Shown here: one piece after another, positions 1 to 8,380 of the stretch
How positions within the stretch are numbered: the first letter of the stretch is position 1
How the letters are laid out: each line of letters opens with the position of its first letter
NCBI GenBank assembly: GCA_958428295.1
Contig: CAUAFL010000009.1
Location: 1 to 61,862, forward strand
Direction of reading: 5' to 3'
DNA length: 61,862 nt
DNA from: an uncultured Bacillota bacterium
GTDB taxonomy: Bacteria > Bacillota_I > Bacilli_A > RF39 > UBA660
Translations under genes and position numbers: made by a program
The notes under the pieces: generated by a model
Told to the model about the DNA's origin: nothing
Database searches by the model: none
Seen by the model: only the letters and a program-made list of their open reading frames with translations

Positions 1-12
1 GTAGTTTAACAT
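1..12 (-). CDS. Start of a gene running off the left edge (partial)
   Basis: An ATG at 12-10 on the minus strand opens a frame (Met-Leu-Asn-Tyr) that leaves the window. It has a good AAGGAG ribosome site at 27-22, nine bases upstream, and an extended -10 (TGG TAAAAT, 55-47) further upstream. Only four codons are visible, so no function can be given. The start is inferred from the signals alone. Confidence 0.3.
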
Positions 13-138
13 TCGCCCTGACTCCTTATCTTATTCTTTTTTCCATATTTTACCATAATTTGTCGTATTTTGTTATCTCTCCTTGTAATTTATATTATTT
101 TAATACTACTATTTGACATATTTCGACACAGTATTAAT

Positions 139-165
139 CAAAAAAACACCTTCATAAGAAAGGAG
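139..165 (-). terminator. Terminator after spoIIM
   Basis: On the minus strand a short imperfect hairpin (CTCCTT / AAGGTG arms, 147-165) is followed by a run of seven T residues, directly after the spoIIM stop codon. Confidence 0.5.
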
Positions 166-169
166 CTCT

Positions 170-787
170 TTAAGAAAATAAGTTAATTAGAAAGGGTCCT
201 AAAAAAACTTCTGATAAACTACATATTAAACCGCAAACCAAACAGATTACCAACACCTGTACATAACGTTTCATAGAATATTTTAAATTGATGTCTTTTT
301 TAAGAAATAGATAATGAAATAACTTTTTCGAAAAGAAAATAGCATAAAAACCTAAAAATATTGCTAATAAAAGCGCAATGATATGATGGGGAAAAGAATA
401 GGCTATTGCTTTTAAAACTCCTGGTAATTTATAAGTATAAATAATGGATGAGAAAGAAAAACCAAAGATAAAGCCTTTAAAAAATAAACAAATTCCGATT
501 ATTGGAATGCCAATAATGGAAATTCCCAATAGCCAGATAAGAATGATAAACGTAGTGTTACCAATTACACTATTGAGTAAGGCACTGGTATAATTTAGAT
601 GTTGTTGATTAACATCTTTAAAAAAAGTATTCAAACTATCTTTAACCAAGGTATGATCGCTCTTGGAAATAATGAAAGAAAAAATAATGCCTAAAATTAA
701 TCCGACTAACATAATTGTAATAATAACTAAGTACATTCTTTTTTGTTCTTTAAAACTGTTTTTTACTTTGTTTTTTGCTTCATTCAT
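170..787 (-). CDS. spoIIM: SpoIIM-like stage II sporulation membrane protein
   Basis: A 205-aa polytopic membrane protein with about five hydrophobic segments. The order of segments and the central small-residue-rich stretch (LGISIIGIPIIG, then FKGFIFGFS) match the SpoIIM/DUF95 family. In Bacillus SpoIIM belongs to the SpoIID-SpoIIM-SpoIIP complex that remodels septal peptidoglycan during engulfment. SpoIID and SpoIIP are not in the window. I start at the ATG at 787 because AGGTGA lies just upstream; the frame can be extended four codons to a GTG that overlaps this ribosome site. The gene is monocistronic and has its own terminator. The family assignment is good; an actual role in engulfment is inferred. 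Confidence 0.8.
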   Translation of the reverse strand: MNEAKNKVKNSFKEQKRMYLVIITIMLVGLILGIIFSFIISKSDHTLVKDSLNTFFKDVNQQHLNYTSALLNSVIGNTTFIILIWLLGISIIGIPIIGICLFFKGFIFGFSFSSIIYTYKLPGVLKAIAYSFPHHIIALLLAIFLGFYAIFFSKKLFHYLFLKKDINLKYSMKRYVQVLVICLVCGLICSLSEVFLGPFLINLFS

Positions 788-844
788 ATTTATTTTCACC
801 TATTAAACTATATGAATTAAAACTTTTTCATGACCTAAAATAGT

Positions 845-873
845 TTTACAAAAAAAGACTTTTTTTATATAAT
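845..873 (+). promoter_or_regulatory. SigA-type promoter for the 30-aa gene
   Basis: TTTACA (845-850) and TATAAT (868-873) are separated by 17 bases. The ribosome site and ATG of the small gene follow about 10-20 bases downstream. Confidence 0.7.
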
Positions 874-891
874 GAATATGAGGTGAACAAA

Positions 892-984
892 ATGAATAAA
901 AAAATGATAAAAATAGTTTCTATTGTATTGATTGCAGTAATGCTTATTAGTGCTTTGAGTGTTCTTGTATATTATGTAATTTAA
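892..984 (+). CDS. 30-aa single-span membrane peptide
   Basis: The frame encodes Met-Asn-Lys-Lys-Met then about 20 hydrophobic residues, ending Tyr-Tyr-Val-Ile. It forms a complete small transcription unit: a 17-bp-spaced promoter at 845-873, an AGGTGA ribosome site at about 881, and a Rho-independent terminator at 1001-1033. Length and layout (basic N-terminus, one transmembrane helix) resemble the DUF4044-type small membrane proteins of Firmicutes, but I cannot confirm that match by eye. It could be a regulator of a membrane partner; nothing in the sequence names the partner. It is too short for routine gene callers. Confidence 0.65.
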   Translation: MNKKMIKIVSIVLIAVMLISALSVLVYYVI

Positions 985-1000
985 AAAATTTAAGCTATAA

Positions 1001-1033
1001 TAAGAGAATTTTGTTGTGGAGTTCTCTTTTTTT
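1001..1033 (+). terminator. Terminator of the 30-aa gene
   Basis: AAGAGAA (1002-1008) pairs with TTCTCTT (1022-1028), and the T run extends to 1033. Confidence 0.75.
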
Positions 1034-1089
1034 GACTTTTTTTATAATCCTAATGAAAAGAGGCAAACTAAGAATGGGAAAAGCTTTGG

Positions 1090-1392
1090 TTATTTTTCAA
1101 TATATCCTTCAATTTCGGGAATAATTTCCCCTATTAATAGATGATCTGTCTGATACTTTAAGATTATGTCATTCAATCTTTTATTATCTTTTGCCATATA
1201 TAAAACTAATAGACCAGCAATTCTATTTGCTAAATAGGTATTTAATTTGACTAAATCCATAGGATCGATATGGTATTTACGGACTAAATCATTCATGGGA
1301 CTATCTTTTAAAATATAATTTATATAGGATTGACTAACAATATTAATATTTTTATCTTTTTTTAAAAATTTAACTTTTTTCCATACTTTCAT
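1090..1392 (-). CDS. Hypothetical 100-aa protein
   Basis: A small lysine-rich, probably helical cytoplasmic protein without membrane segment or recognisable motif. The start at 1392 is supported by a consensus AGGAGGT at 1404-1398; the frame can be extended seven residues upstream but that would place the ribosome site inside the gene. It lies between the 30-aa peptide unit and divergent spoIVB, and appears monocistronic. I do not recognise the family. The middle (sequence around NDLVRKYHIDPMDLVKLN) suggests helical, helix-turn-helix-like spacing, which is only a weak hint. Confidence 0.6.
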   Translation of the reverse strand: MKVWKKVKFLKKDKNINIVSQSYINYILKDSPMNDLVRKYHIDPMDLVKLNTYLANRIAGLLVLYMAKDNKRLNDIILKYQTDHLLIGEIIPEIEGYIEK

Positions 1393-1511
1393 AAGATACC
1401 TCCTTATAATCACAGTATTATATCATATCTACTAATCGTTTGGTAGATATTAACTCTATTTTTTTGGCAAAGATAGACATACTATTAATGTAGCTTCCTA
1501 AGGAGTTGATC

Positions 1512-2537
1512 ATGATGAATTTTTTAACAAAAGCACATAAAAAGCTACAAATACTCCTTCTATCAGTATTATTTATTATACCCCTAAATACGTATGCTTA
1601 TTCGAAATATGTCGTTCCTGGCGGACAAACCATTGGTATTGAGGTAAATTCTAAAGGCGTTTTAGTGGTTGGATTTTACAAAGTAGAAAATAATTACATT
1701 GGGAAAGATGCAGGATTTGAAATTGGGGACAATATACTGGCAATCAATAAACAAGAAGTGGCCACCATTGATGAAATGGTCAATATAGTCAATCAACAAA
1801 GTGAAGCACGAGAGGATGCGAGCAAGGAGTTAGAGGTAACGATTGAACGTAATGATAAGACTTCTACCTTATCTTTGAACATGGCATGTGATGGTGATAA
1901 CATCTGTAAAACAGGATTATATGTAAAAGATGAAATTACCGGGATAGGGACACTGACATATATTGATCCAGGTAGTAAAATATTTGGTGCACTAGGTCAT
2001 GAAATTTTAGAAAAAACAACAGGTGAAAAATTTGAAATTAAAGATGGAAAAATCTTTAAAGCCGACGTCACTGGCACAACGAAAAGTAGCAATGGCAGTC
2101 CGGGCGAAAAAAATGCAACTTATGATAAAAGTGTCGTTTATGGAAATATAACTTACAACAAAGAAGCAGGTATTTTTGGAAAGTATAGTGGTAGTTTTTT
2201 AGAAGATTCAAAATTAGAAGTAGCAACAAGCGATGAAATCAAGCCTGGAAAAGCAATTATTCGAACTGTTTTGAGTAACAATGTCGTCAAGGATTATGAA
2301 ATTAATATTTTAAAAATTGATAAAGAAAATTCAGTAAAAAATATTCTTTTTGAAATTACTGACAAAAGTCTACTAGAAGAAACAGGCGGCGTGGTACAAG
2401 GAATGAGTGGTTCCCCTATTATTCAGAATAATAAACTAATTGGTGCTGTCACACACGTTATTGTAAGTGACACCAAAAAGGGTTATGGTATTTTTATTAC
2501 AACAATGTTAGAAGAAGGAGAAAAAAAGAGCGGCTAA
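1512..2537 (+). CDS. spoIVB: SpoIVB-type S55 serine peptidase
   Basis: A 341-aa secreted or membrane-tethered peptidase. It has an N-terminal hydrophobic segment (about residues 12-30), a PDZ domain (about 40-125) and a C-terminal S55 SpoIVB domain. The catalytic histidine sits in GALGHE (about residue 163) and the serine in the GMSGSP motif (about residues 297-302). In Bacillus SpoIVB is secreted from the forespore and cleaves SpoIVFA, releasing processing of pro-SigK; SpoIVFA/FB are not in this window. AGGAG at 1501-1505 selects the ATG at 1512 over the upstream TTG at 1506. A CATACTA element at 1478-1484 resembles a SigG -10, matching known forespore expression, but the -35 is poor. The stop codon lies in the loop of a shared terminator. 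Confidence 0.92.
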   Translation: MMNFLTKAHKKLQILLLSVLFIIPLNTYAYSKYVVPGGQTIGIEVNSKGVLVVGFYKVENNYIGKDAGFEIGDNILAINKQEVATIDEMVNIVNQQSEAREDASKELEVTIERNDKTSTLSLNMACDGDNICKTGLYVKDEITGIGTLTYIDPGSKIFGALGHEILEKTTGEKFEIKDGKIFKADVTGTTKSSNGSPGEKNATYDKSVVYGNITYNKEAGIFGKYSGSFLEDSKLEVATSDEIKPGKAIIRTVLSNNVVKDYEINILKIDKENSVKNILFEITDKSLLEETGGVVQGMSGSPIIQNNKLIGAVTHVIVSDTKKGYGIFITTMLEEGEKKSG

Positions 2538-2551
2538 TTGCTGCTCTTTTT
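2521..2551. terminator. Bidirectional terminator between spoIVB and xseB
   Basis: AAAAAAGAGC (2521-2530) pairs perfectly with GCTCTTTTTT (2542-2551). A/T tracts on both sides allow it to serve spoIVB (+) and xseB (-). The spoIVB stop codon lies in its loop. Confidence 0.85.
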
Positions 2552-2557
2552 TGAATA

Positions 2558-2779
2558 TTAATCTACTTTAAATTCACTTAAAGTGCCATCTTCATTGACG
2601 ATTTTAGTTAAAGTAGTTTCTGCTTCTTTTAAATCATTATCACAACTCTTAGCTAGTTGCATCGCGTTGGTAAAGCTTGTAATAGCCTCTTCTAAAGGAA
2701 TATCTCCATTTTCAAGTTGCTTGACTAAGTCTTCTAATTTTTTTATTTTTTCCTCAAAATTCAATTCTTTCGCTTTCAT
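2558..2779 (-). CDS. xseB: Exodeoxyribonuclease VII small subunit
   Basis: A 73-aa protein with the typical XseB pattern: FEEKIKKLEDLVKQLENGD near the N-terminus, then LEEAITSF. It forms the small subunit that assembles on XseA to make the ATP-independent exonuclease that degrades single-stranded DNA to oligonucleotides. The start at 2779 has GGAGG just upstream; an in-frame start 13 codons earlier would overlap xseA. It sits 10 bases after the xseA stop, last gene of the nusB-xseA-xseB run. Confidence 0.93.
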   Translation of the reverse strand: MKAKELNFEEKIKKLEDLVKQLENGDIPLEEAITSFTNAMQLAKSCDNDLKEAETTLTKIVNEDGTLSEFKVD

Positions 2780-2789
2780 ATAATTCCTC

Positions 2790-4040
2790 CTATTTAATAA
2801 TTGCCTCTTTGCTACCATCCTGTAATATAATTTCTACTACATCATTTTTTTGCAAGTATTGAATACTTTCTATGGCCACTTCTTTCTTTTTAATAATAGA
2901 ATAGCCGCGGTTTAATGTTTTTAAAGGACTTAAGGTGTCGATTTTATTTAATAGTAGTTGATAATTTTGTTGATATTTTTCTAAAATAGATTGGGGCGCC
3001 TTCAAAAATCGATGTGTTCGTAAAAGTGCCAATTGATGTGTTTTCTGCTGCAATAAATTTTGATAGCGATTGATTATTCTCTCTATTAAGTAATCTAATT
3101 TTTGTGTTTTAGCACTATATAAATCTAGTGGGTTTTTGAGAATATAATGATTTTTTAACTCTAGTAATAATTGTTCTTTTCGTTCAAATATATTTTTTAC
3201 ACTTTTAACAAAACGAATTTCTAATTGTTTTAAATAATTACGGATATCCGTTTGGTTAGGGACCGCAATTTCAGCTGCTCCCGTAGGTGTTGGAGCGCGA
3301 AGATCAGCAACAAAATCGGCAATGGTAAAATCAATTTCATGCCCCACGGCACTAATAATTGGAATTGGACAATCATAGATAGCATGGGCTACTATTTCTT
3401 CGTTAAAGGGCCATAAATCTTCAATACTTCCGCCACCTCGACCAATGATTAAAACATCCAAATCATAATTACTGGCGCTTTCAATTTGTCGAACAATATC
3501 ATCTTTGGCTAAATCCCCTTGCACAAGACTTGGAAAGAGGATCACTTCAGTTAGTGGAAAACGACGGGTAATGGTAGAAATAATATCTCTAATAGCCGCT
3601 CCCGTAGAAGCAGTAATAACGCCTACTTTCTTAGGAATACGAGGAATTTTTTGTTTATGATCTTCCCGGAACAGACCTTCTGTTTCTAATTTTTTCTTTA
3701 ATTGTTCAAAAGCAATATAAAGATTGCCAACACCATCTTCTGTCATTTCACTGACGTAGATTTGATAATTTCCGGTCGCTTCATAAACAGAAATGCGACC
3801 TTTGATTAATATTTTCATGCCATCTTCTGGTGTGAATTTGGTTTGATTAGCCTCCCTTGCAAACATAATGGCATTAATGCGACTGTGCTCATCTTTTATC
3901 GTAAAATAGAAGTGCCCTCTGGTATGAGCTTTAAAGTTGGATATTTCCCCTTTCAAATATACTTCTTGCAAATTAGCATCATTATCTAGTTTATATTTAA
4001 TATATTTAGTCAATTGCGTTACACTAATATAATCGTTCAT
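2790..4040 (-). CDS. xseA: Exodeoxyribonuclease VII large subunit
   Basis: A 416-aa protein with an N-terminal OB-fold nucleic-acid-binding domain (about residues 1-100, including GEISNFKAHTRGHFYFTIKD) and the catalytic XseA domain with GVITASTGAAIRDI, then IGRGGGSIEDLW and AVGHEIDFTIAD. The C-terminal third is a helical coiled region that binds XseB. Length is normal. The gene lies two bases after nusB and ten before xseB, so the three genes are probably one transcript. Role in mismatch repair and ssDNA degradation is known for the family; mutS lies upstream on the same strand. Confidence 0.96.
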   Translation of the reverse strand: MNDYISVTQLTKYIKYKLDNDANLQEVYLKGEISNFKAHTRGHFYFTIKDEHSRINAIMFAREANQTKFTPEDGMKILIKGRISVYEATGNYQIYVSEMTEDGVGNLYIAFEQLKKKLETEGLFREDHKQKIPRIPKKVGVITASTGAAIRDIISTITRRFPLTEVILFPSLVQGDLAKDDIVRQIESASNYDLDVLIIGRGGGSIEDLWPFNEEIVAHAIYDCPIPIISAVGHEIDFTIADFVADLRAPTPTGAAEIAVPNQTDIRNYLKQLEIRFVKSVKNIFERKEQLLLELKNHYILKNPLDLYSAKTQKLDYLIERIINRYQNLLQQKTHQLALLRTHRFLKAPQSILEKYQQNYQLLLNKIDTLSPLKTLNRGYSIIKKKEVAIESIQYLQKNDVVEIILQDGSKEAIIK

Positions 4041-4042
4041 GG

Positions 4043-4450
4043 CTATTCTCCGTCTAATTCACTATGATAAATTTTATCTAATACACCATTTAACATTTTT
4101 GTTACCGCTTCATCACTATATTTTTTAGATAATTCCACAGCTTCATTGATTGCTACTATACTAGGCGTATCCGTTTTTTTCAATTCATAAATTCCCATTC
4201 TAAAAAGAGCTTGATCTACTTTATTGAGGCGACTAATTTCCCAATCGACTAAGTACTTATTAGCAAGAATATCTAATTGTTGTCGATGATTTAGTACACC
4301 AACCACTAATTGTTCTACAAAATCATTGTGAACAGGACATTCTTCTTTTATCACATCCTCTATATCAATACTAATTTTAGCATCGTGCAAAATCGCTAAT
4401 TTATAAAGAATTTTTAAGGCAGCTTCTCGTGCTTCACTTCTATTTTTCAT
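4043..4450 (-). CDS. nusB: Transcription antitermination factor NusB
   Basis: A 135-aa all-helical protein that begins MKNRSEAREAALKILY, with the conserved NKVDQALFRMGIYEL and VAINEAVELSKKY segments. NusB with NusE binds boxA RNA and supports rRNA antitermination. The start at 4450 is chosen because GAGGTGAT lies just upstream; the longer frame would start within this site. It heads the nusB-xseA-xseB run, an order common in Firmicutes. Confidence 0.95.
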   Translation of the reverse strand: MKNRSEAREAALKILYKLAILHDAKISIDIEDVIKEECPVHNDFVEQLVVGVLNHRQQLDILANKYLVDWEISRLNKVDQALFRMGIYELKKTDTPSIVAINEAVELSKKYSDEAVTKMLNGVLDKIYHSELDGE

Positions 4451-4487
4451 ATCTATCACCTCTTCCATTTTAGCATGAAAATAATAA

Positions 4488-4514
4488 AAAGTCAGTAGCT
4501 ATAAATTTTTACTG
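4488..4514 (-). terminator. Weak terminator between the lysozyme gene and nusB
   Basis: On the minus strand CAGTA (4514-4510) and TACTG (4497-4493) form a five-pair stem followed by ACTTTTTATT. The stem is short, so read-through into nusB is likely. Confidence 0.4.
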
Positions 4515-4524
4515 TAAATAGTTC

Positions 4525-5709
4525 CTATGGATACATTATATTAATATCGACAGTTCCTTCAATACCATCCACTTGACCGTTTTCACAACGCTGCCAAATT
4601 TGATAAGAACCTTGATAATCAGTTTGTTTAGTATAATGTGCAAGCCATACTGGGCGACTAGTCGTCCAAATTTCTTCCAAATAATTTTTACTACCATAGA
4701 GCATACTTTGATATCCTGCTTTTTCAATGGTTTGCATAAATGTTTCAGAAAGTTCATTCAAATGGTAAAAACTGAGACCAAATTCTTGATAAAACGACCA
4801 ATTTTCCCAATCAAATACAACCGGTAGGACCACAGGATAATTTTTAATTTGCGCTAAGACCCATTGAGCCTCTTTTTTAGCATGTTGTTTACTTTTAGCA
4901 TAAGAATAATAATAAATTCCGATCGGAAGTCCCACCTGTTGGAAACCTTCGATGTTTTCAATAAATTTCTTATCTAAAGTATAAGCTCCGTCACTGCCTT
5001 TTTGGCTACCCACACGAATAAAAACAAACTCTACACCAGCATTTTTCACTTTCTCGAAATCAATATTTCCTTGCCAATGGGAAATATCAATTCCTATTTT
5101 AACGTCTTGAGTTTTATATTCAGCTATTACCTCTTCCAAAGGAAGTGTCGTTTGTGCTTGTTTTGGACTGGTAGTTGGTTCTTTAATAATTAAAGTAAAA
5201 GGTTGTTCACTCTGGTTCTGACTTTGATCTGTGGCCTTATATATTAATGAATATTCGCCACTTTTTTTAGGATCATAACTACCCTCAATCATACAATTTG
5301 GGTGATCATCATAATTGTCACCACACATGATACTGTTCACTAGATCTCCCTCATAATCGGTCGTAATCGTATACCGATCACTTAACCAAATTAAAGGGGC
5401 AGTTTTATCGACAACAGAAATGGTAAATTGGTAGGGAACTTTCATATTTTGCTCATTTCTATACTCGAATGAAATGGTTTGTTTTCCGATTTTGCTAGTG
5501 TCAATGGTTTTATTTTTTATTAATGTACCATTTAATTTGTTAATAAAATCTTTTACGGTCACTTTTTGATATACTTCTACTTCTAGAGAATCTGTCAAAG
5601 TTACTTGTACAATTGCGTGATTAATACGCCACTGAATTATTCCAAAATAGCCCAAAATTCCGCCTAAAATCAGTAAACTACCAATAAGAATTAACCGGCG
5701 TTTTCCCAT
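4525..5709 (-). CDS. Membrane-anchored GH25 (Lyc-type) muramidase with Ig-like domain
   Basis: A 394-aa protein. Residues 1-25 are a signal/anchor helix; about 35-175 form one or two beta-rich cell-surface domains of the DUF5011/cadherin-like type (for example TAPLIWL and YKATDQSQNQSE). About 195-394 are a GH25 lysozyme domain beginning IGIDISHWQGNIDFEKVK, with FIRVGSQKG, GIYYYSYAKS and the DWENW motif supplying the acidic catalytic pair. It should hydrolyse the MurNAc-GlcNAc bond of peptidoglycan outside the membrane. The ribosome site AAGGAGT sets the start. It begins three bases after mutS ends, so it is probably co-transcribed with mutS. Such enzymes also occur in phages, but nothing else phage-like surrounds it. 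Confidence 0.9.
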   Translation of the reverse strand: MGKRRLILIGSLLILGGILGYFGIIQWRINHAIVQVTLTDSLEVEVYQKVTVKDFINKLNGTLIKNKTIDTSKIGKQTISFEYRNEQNMKVPYQFTISVVDKTAPLIWLSDRYTITTDYEGDLVNSIMCGDNYDDHPNCMIEGSYDPKKSGEYSLIYKATDQSQNQSEQPFTLIIKEPTTSPKQAQTTLPLEEVIAEYKTQDVKIGIDISHWQGNIDFEKVKNAGVEFVFIRVGSQKGSDGAYTLDKKFIENIEGFQQVGLPIGIYYYSYAKSKQHAKKEAQWVLAQIKNYPVVLPVVFDWENWSFYQEFGLSFYHLNELSETFMQTIEKAGYQSMLYGSKNYLEEIWTTSRPVWLAHYTKQTDYQGSYQIWQRCENGQVDGIEGTVDINIMYP

Positions 5710-5712
5710 CCT

Positions 5713-8283
5713 TTACTCCTTTCCTGTTTTTATTTTTTCTTTTAATTGATATACAAAGTTAAGAGCATAAAGTGGAGTCATTTCCAAAGGATTGCAGTCT
5801 TCGAGAGCCTGCTCTATGGAAGATTTTTTTGGTTGTTTGGCACATTGTTCCTCTTCCAAAGTAAAAAGACTGGTTTGAGTGAAAGCTGGTTTTTTTTCTG
5901 CTTTATTTTCATAAATATCTAAGATTTCTTTGGCCCGGGCAATCAAACTATCTGGTAGATGCGCTAATGAGGCAACATTTAAACCATAACTTTTATCTAC
6001 CGAACCAGATTTGACTTTATGAAGAAACGTTAACTTACCATCTTCTTCAATGGCGGATACATGAACATTTTTTAGATTGGGTAGAGTTGCGGCGAGACTA
6101 GTTAATTCATGATAGTGTGTAGAAAATAAGGTTTTAGCGCCAATTTTATCATGGATATATTCTAAAATGGCCTGGGCTAAACTCATGCCATCATAAGTGG
6201 CTGTTCCTCTTCCTAGTTCATCAAAGAGGATAAGGCTCTGTTTTGTTGCCTCCGCTAAAGCTAAATTAGCCTCTTTCATCTCCACCATAAAAGTAGATTC
6301 TCCACTCACTAAGTCATCACTAGCACCAATACGTGTGAAAATTTTATCAAAAATAGGCATCGTACATTCTTTGCATGGAACAAAACATCCAATTTGAGCC
6401 ATAATCACCGTAATCGCTAATTGCCGCATATAAGTAGACTTTCCGGCCATATTTGGTCCTGTGATCAACAAAATCGAAGTATCCTCGTCCATTAAAATAT
6501 CATTTTCCACATATTTAGTATTGCTACTAGCCATTACCTGTTCTACTACTGGATGGCGTGATTGTAATAGTTTCAAAGTAGCCGTTTCAGTTACAGTAGG
6601 CCTCGTGTAATGATAAAGGTCTGCTACGGTAGAGAATGCTTGCAACATATCGATTTCACTAATAATATTGGAGCATTTCTGTAAACGATTAATATATCGT
6701 TTCACAATTTCCCGAATTTTCATAAAGAGTTGATATTCTAAGCTGATCATTTTTTCTTCTGCACCTAAAATAATATTTTCTTTTTCTTTTAATTCAGGAG
6801 TAATAAATCGTTCACAATTAGACAAGGTCTGCTTACGATCATATCCATACTCCTCTTTTAACAAACCTACCTGGCCTTTACTAATTTCAATATAGTAACC
6901 AAATACTTTATTGAAACCCACTTTTAGTGTTTTAATACCCGTCCGTTTTTTCTCGGTTTGTTCTAATTCTAGTAAGAAATCTTTAGAGCCACTGCTAATC
7001 TTTCGTAGTTCATCTAATTCTTTGTGATACCCATCTTTAATCAGTCCCCCTTCTTTTAAAGTAAGAGGTGCGTCTTCATTAATACTTTTGGAAAGTAACT
7101 GATATAATTCTTCAAATGTCTCTACCGTTTTATCATATTGTAACTCTTGTAAAATTTTTTGAATTTTTGGTAATACCCCTAAACTGTTTTTTAGTTGTAA
7201 TAAGTCTTTGGCATTTAAATTCCCATAACAAATCCGTCCTGCTAAGCGTTCTAAATCATAAACTTCTCCTAAGGCGTTCTTTAAATCATCACGTAAAATA
7301 AATTCTACTTGTAATTTGGCAACAAAATCATATCGACGTTCAATTTCATGACGATTAGTTAATGGAGATTCAATATTTTTCTTTAAAAAGCGACTCCCCA
7401 TCGCTGTTTTATTTTTATCTAATAGCCATAATAAACTAAAGGTGCGTTCCCTAAGGCGAATTGTTTCTGTTAACTCTAAATTTCTCTTAGTGTGATTATC
7501 AAGTAATAAATGCTCTTTTTTGGTCTCTACTCTTGATTCTTGAAGATGGTTTAAATCCCCTTTCTTTAAACTGATTAAATAAGAAAGTAAGTGTTTAATT
7601 GCCGTAATTTCTCGAATATCTTTTCTATTATGATAAACATATTGATATTCTTCTCCTTCATATAGTTCATCAAAAAATGATACTGTAAGATGGTAATTGG
7701 TGCGAAGTGTATTGACTATTTCACGATCCATTTTTTGATTAACAATAATTTCTGTAAAATTATGGCGGGCAATATCACGTAAGAGACTTTCTTTGCTATC
7801 TTCTAATAGGGAGACATATATTTCTCCTGTTGATATATCGGAATAAGCTAAGGCATAGCAATATTCAAAATCATAAATAGAGGCGATAAAATTATTGGTT
7901 TTAGCATCGATAGAGGGATCCAGTCTCGTACCTCTGGTAATGATTTGAATAACTTCTCTTTTCACCATTTCTTTCGTTGCTTTAGGATCTTCCATCTGCT
8001 CTACTACGGCAACTTTATATCCCTTTTCAACTAAGCGTTCCAAATAGGGTTCATATGCTTTCGCAGGAATGCCACACATAGGTACGCGCTCTTTAAGACC
8101 CGCCTGCTTACCTGTTAAAGTCAATTCTAATTCATGCGCCGCTGTGACTGCATCTTCAAAAAACATCTCATAGAAGTCTCCCAAACGAAAGAAAATAATA
8201 CTATCTTCGTAATTATCTTTCATTTCCATATACTGCTTCATCATAGGACTTAACCTATTTCTATCTACTTCACTGCGCTTCAT
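5713..8283 (-). CDS. mutS: DNA mismatch repair protein MutS
   Basis: An 856-aa protein of normal length. The N-terminal mismatch-reading domain has GDFYEMFFEDA with the Phe-x-Glu wedge; connector, lever and clamp domains follow. The ATPase domain carries the Walker A GPNMAGKSTYMRQ, the DELGRGTATYDG signature and STHYHEL. It recognises mispairs and recruits MutL; no mutL lies in the window, although mutS-mutL pairs are usual. A SigA-type promoter at 8318-8346 precedes it, overlapping the promoter region of divergent rarA. The lysozyme gene follows after three bases. Confidence 0.97.
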   Translation of the reverse strand: MKRSEVDRNRLSPMMKQYMEMKDNYEDSIIFFRLGDFYEMFFEDAVTAAHELELTLTGKQAGLKERVPMCGIPAKAYEPYLERLVEKGYKVAVVEQMEDPKATKEMVKREVIQIITRGTRLDPSIDAKTNNFIASIYDFEYCYALAYSDISTGEIYVSLLEDSKESLLRDIARHNFTEIIVNQKMDREIVNTLRTNYHLTVSFFDELYEGEEYQYVYHNRKDIREITAIKHLLSYLISLKKGDLNHLQESRVETKKEHLLLDNHTKRNLELTETIRLRERTFSLLWLLDKNKTAMGSRFLKKNIESPLTNRHEIERRYDFVAKLQVEFILRDDLKNALGEVYDLERLAGRICYGNLNAKDLLQLKNSLGVLPKIQKILQELQYDKTVETFEELYQLLSKSINEDAPLTLKEGGLIKDGYHKELDELRKISSGSKDFLLELEQTEKKRTGIKTLKVGFNKVFGYYIEISKGQVGLLKEEYGYDRKQTLSNCERFITPELKEKENIILGAEEKMISLEYQLFMKIREIVKRYINRLQKCSNIISEIDMLQAFSTVADLYHYTRPTVTETATLKLLQSRHPVVEQVMASSNTKYVENDILMDEDTSILLITGPNMAGKSTYMRQLAITVIMAQIGCFVPCKECTMPIFDKIFTRIGASDDLVSGESTFMVEMKEANLALAEATKQSLILFDELGRGTATYDGMSLAQAILEYIHDKIGAKTLFSTHYHELTSLAATLPNLKNVHVSAIEEDGKLTFLHKVKSGSVDKSYGLNVASLAHLPDSLIARAKEILDIYENKAEKKPAFTQTSLFTLEEEQCAKQPKKSSIEQALEDCNPLEMTPLYALNFVYQLKEKIKTGKE

Positions 8284-8317
8284 GTTACCGCTTCCTTTAC
8301 TTGGGATCTTTATTTAT

Positions 8318-8346
8318 ATTATAAGAGAATTATGGTGGTTTTACAA
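8318..8346 (-). promoter_or_regulatory. mutS promoter, overlapping the rarA promoter region
   Basis: On the minus strand TTGTAA (8346-8341) and TATAAT (8323-8318) are spaced by 17 bases. The plus strand carries TTTACA at 8340-8345, overlapping the mutS -35, and an extended -10 TGG TAAAAT ending at 8364 for rarA. Transcription of the two DNA-maintenance genes may thus compete. Confidence 0.6.
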
Positions 8347-8380
8347 GAAAAAACATGGTAAAATATACCTGGGTGATACA

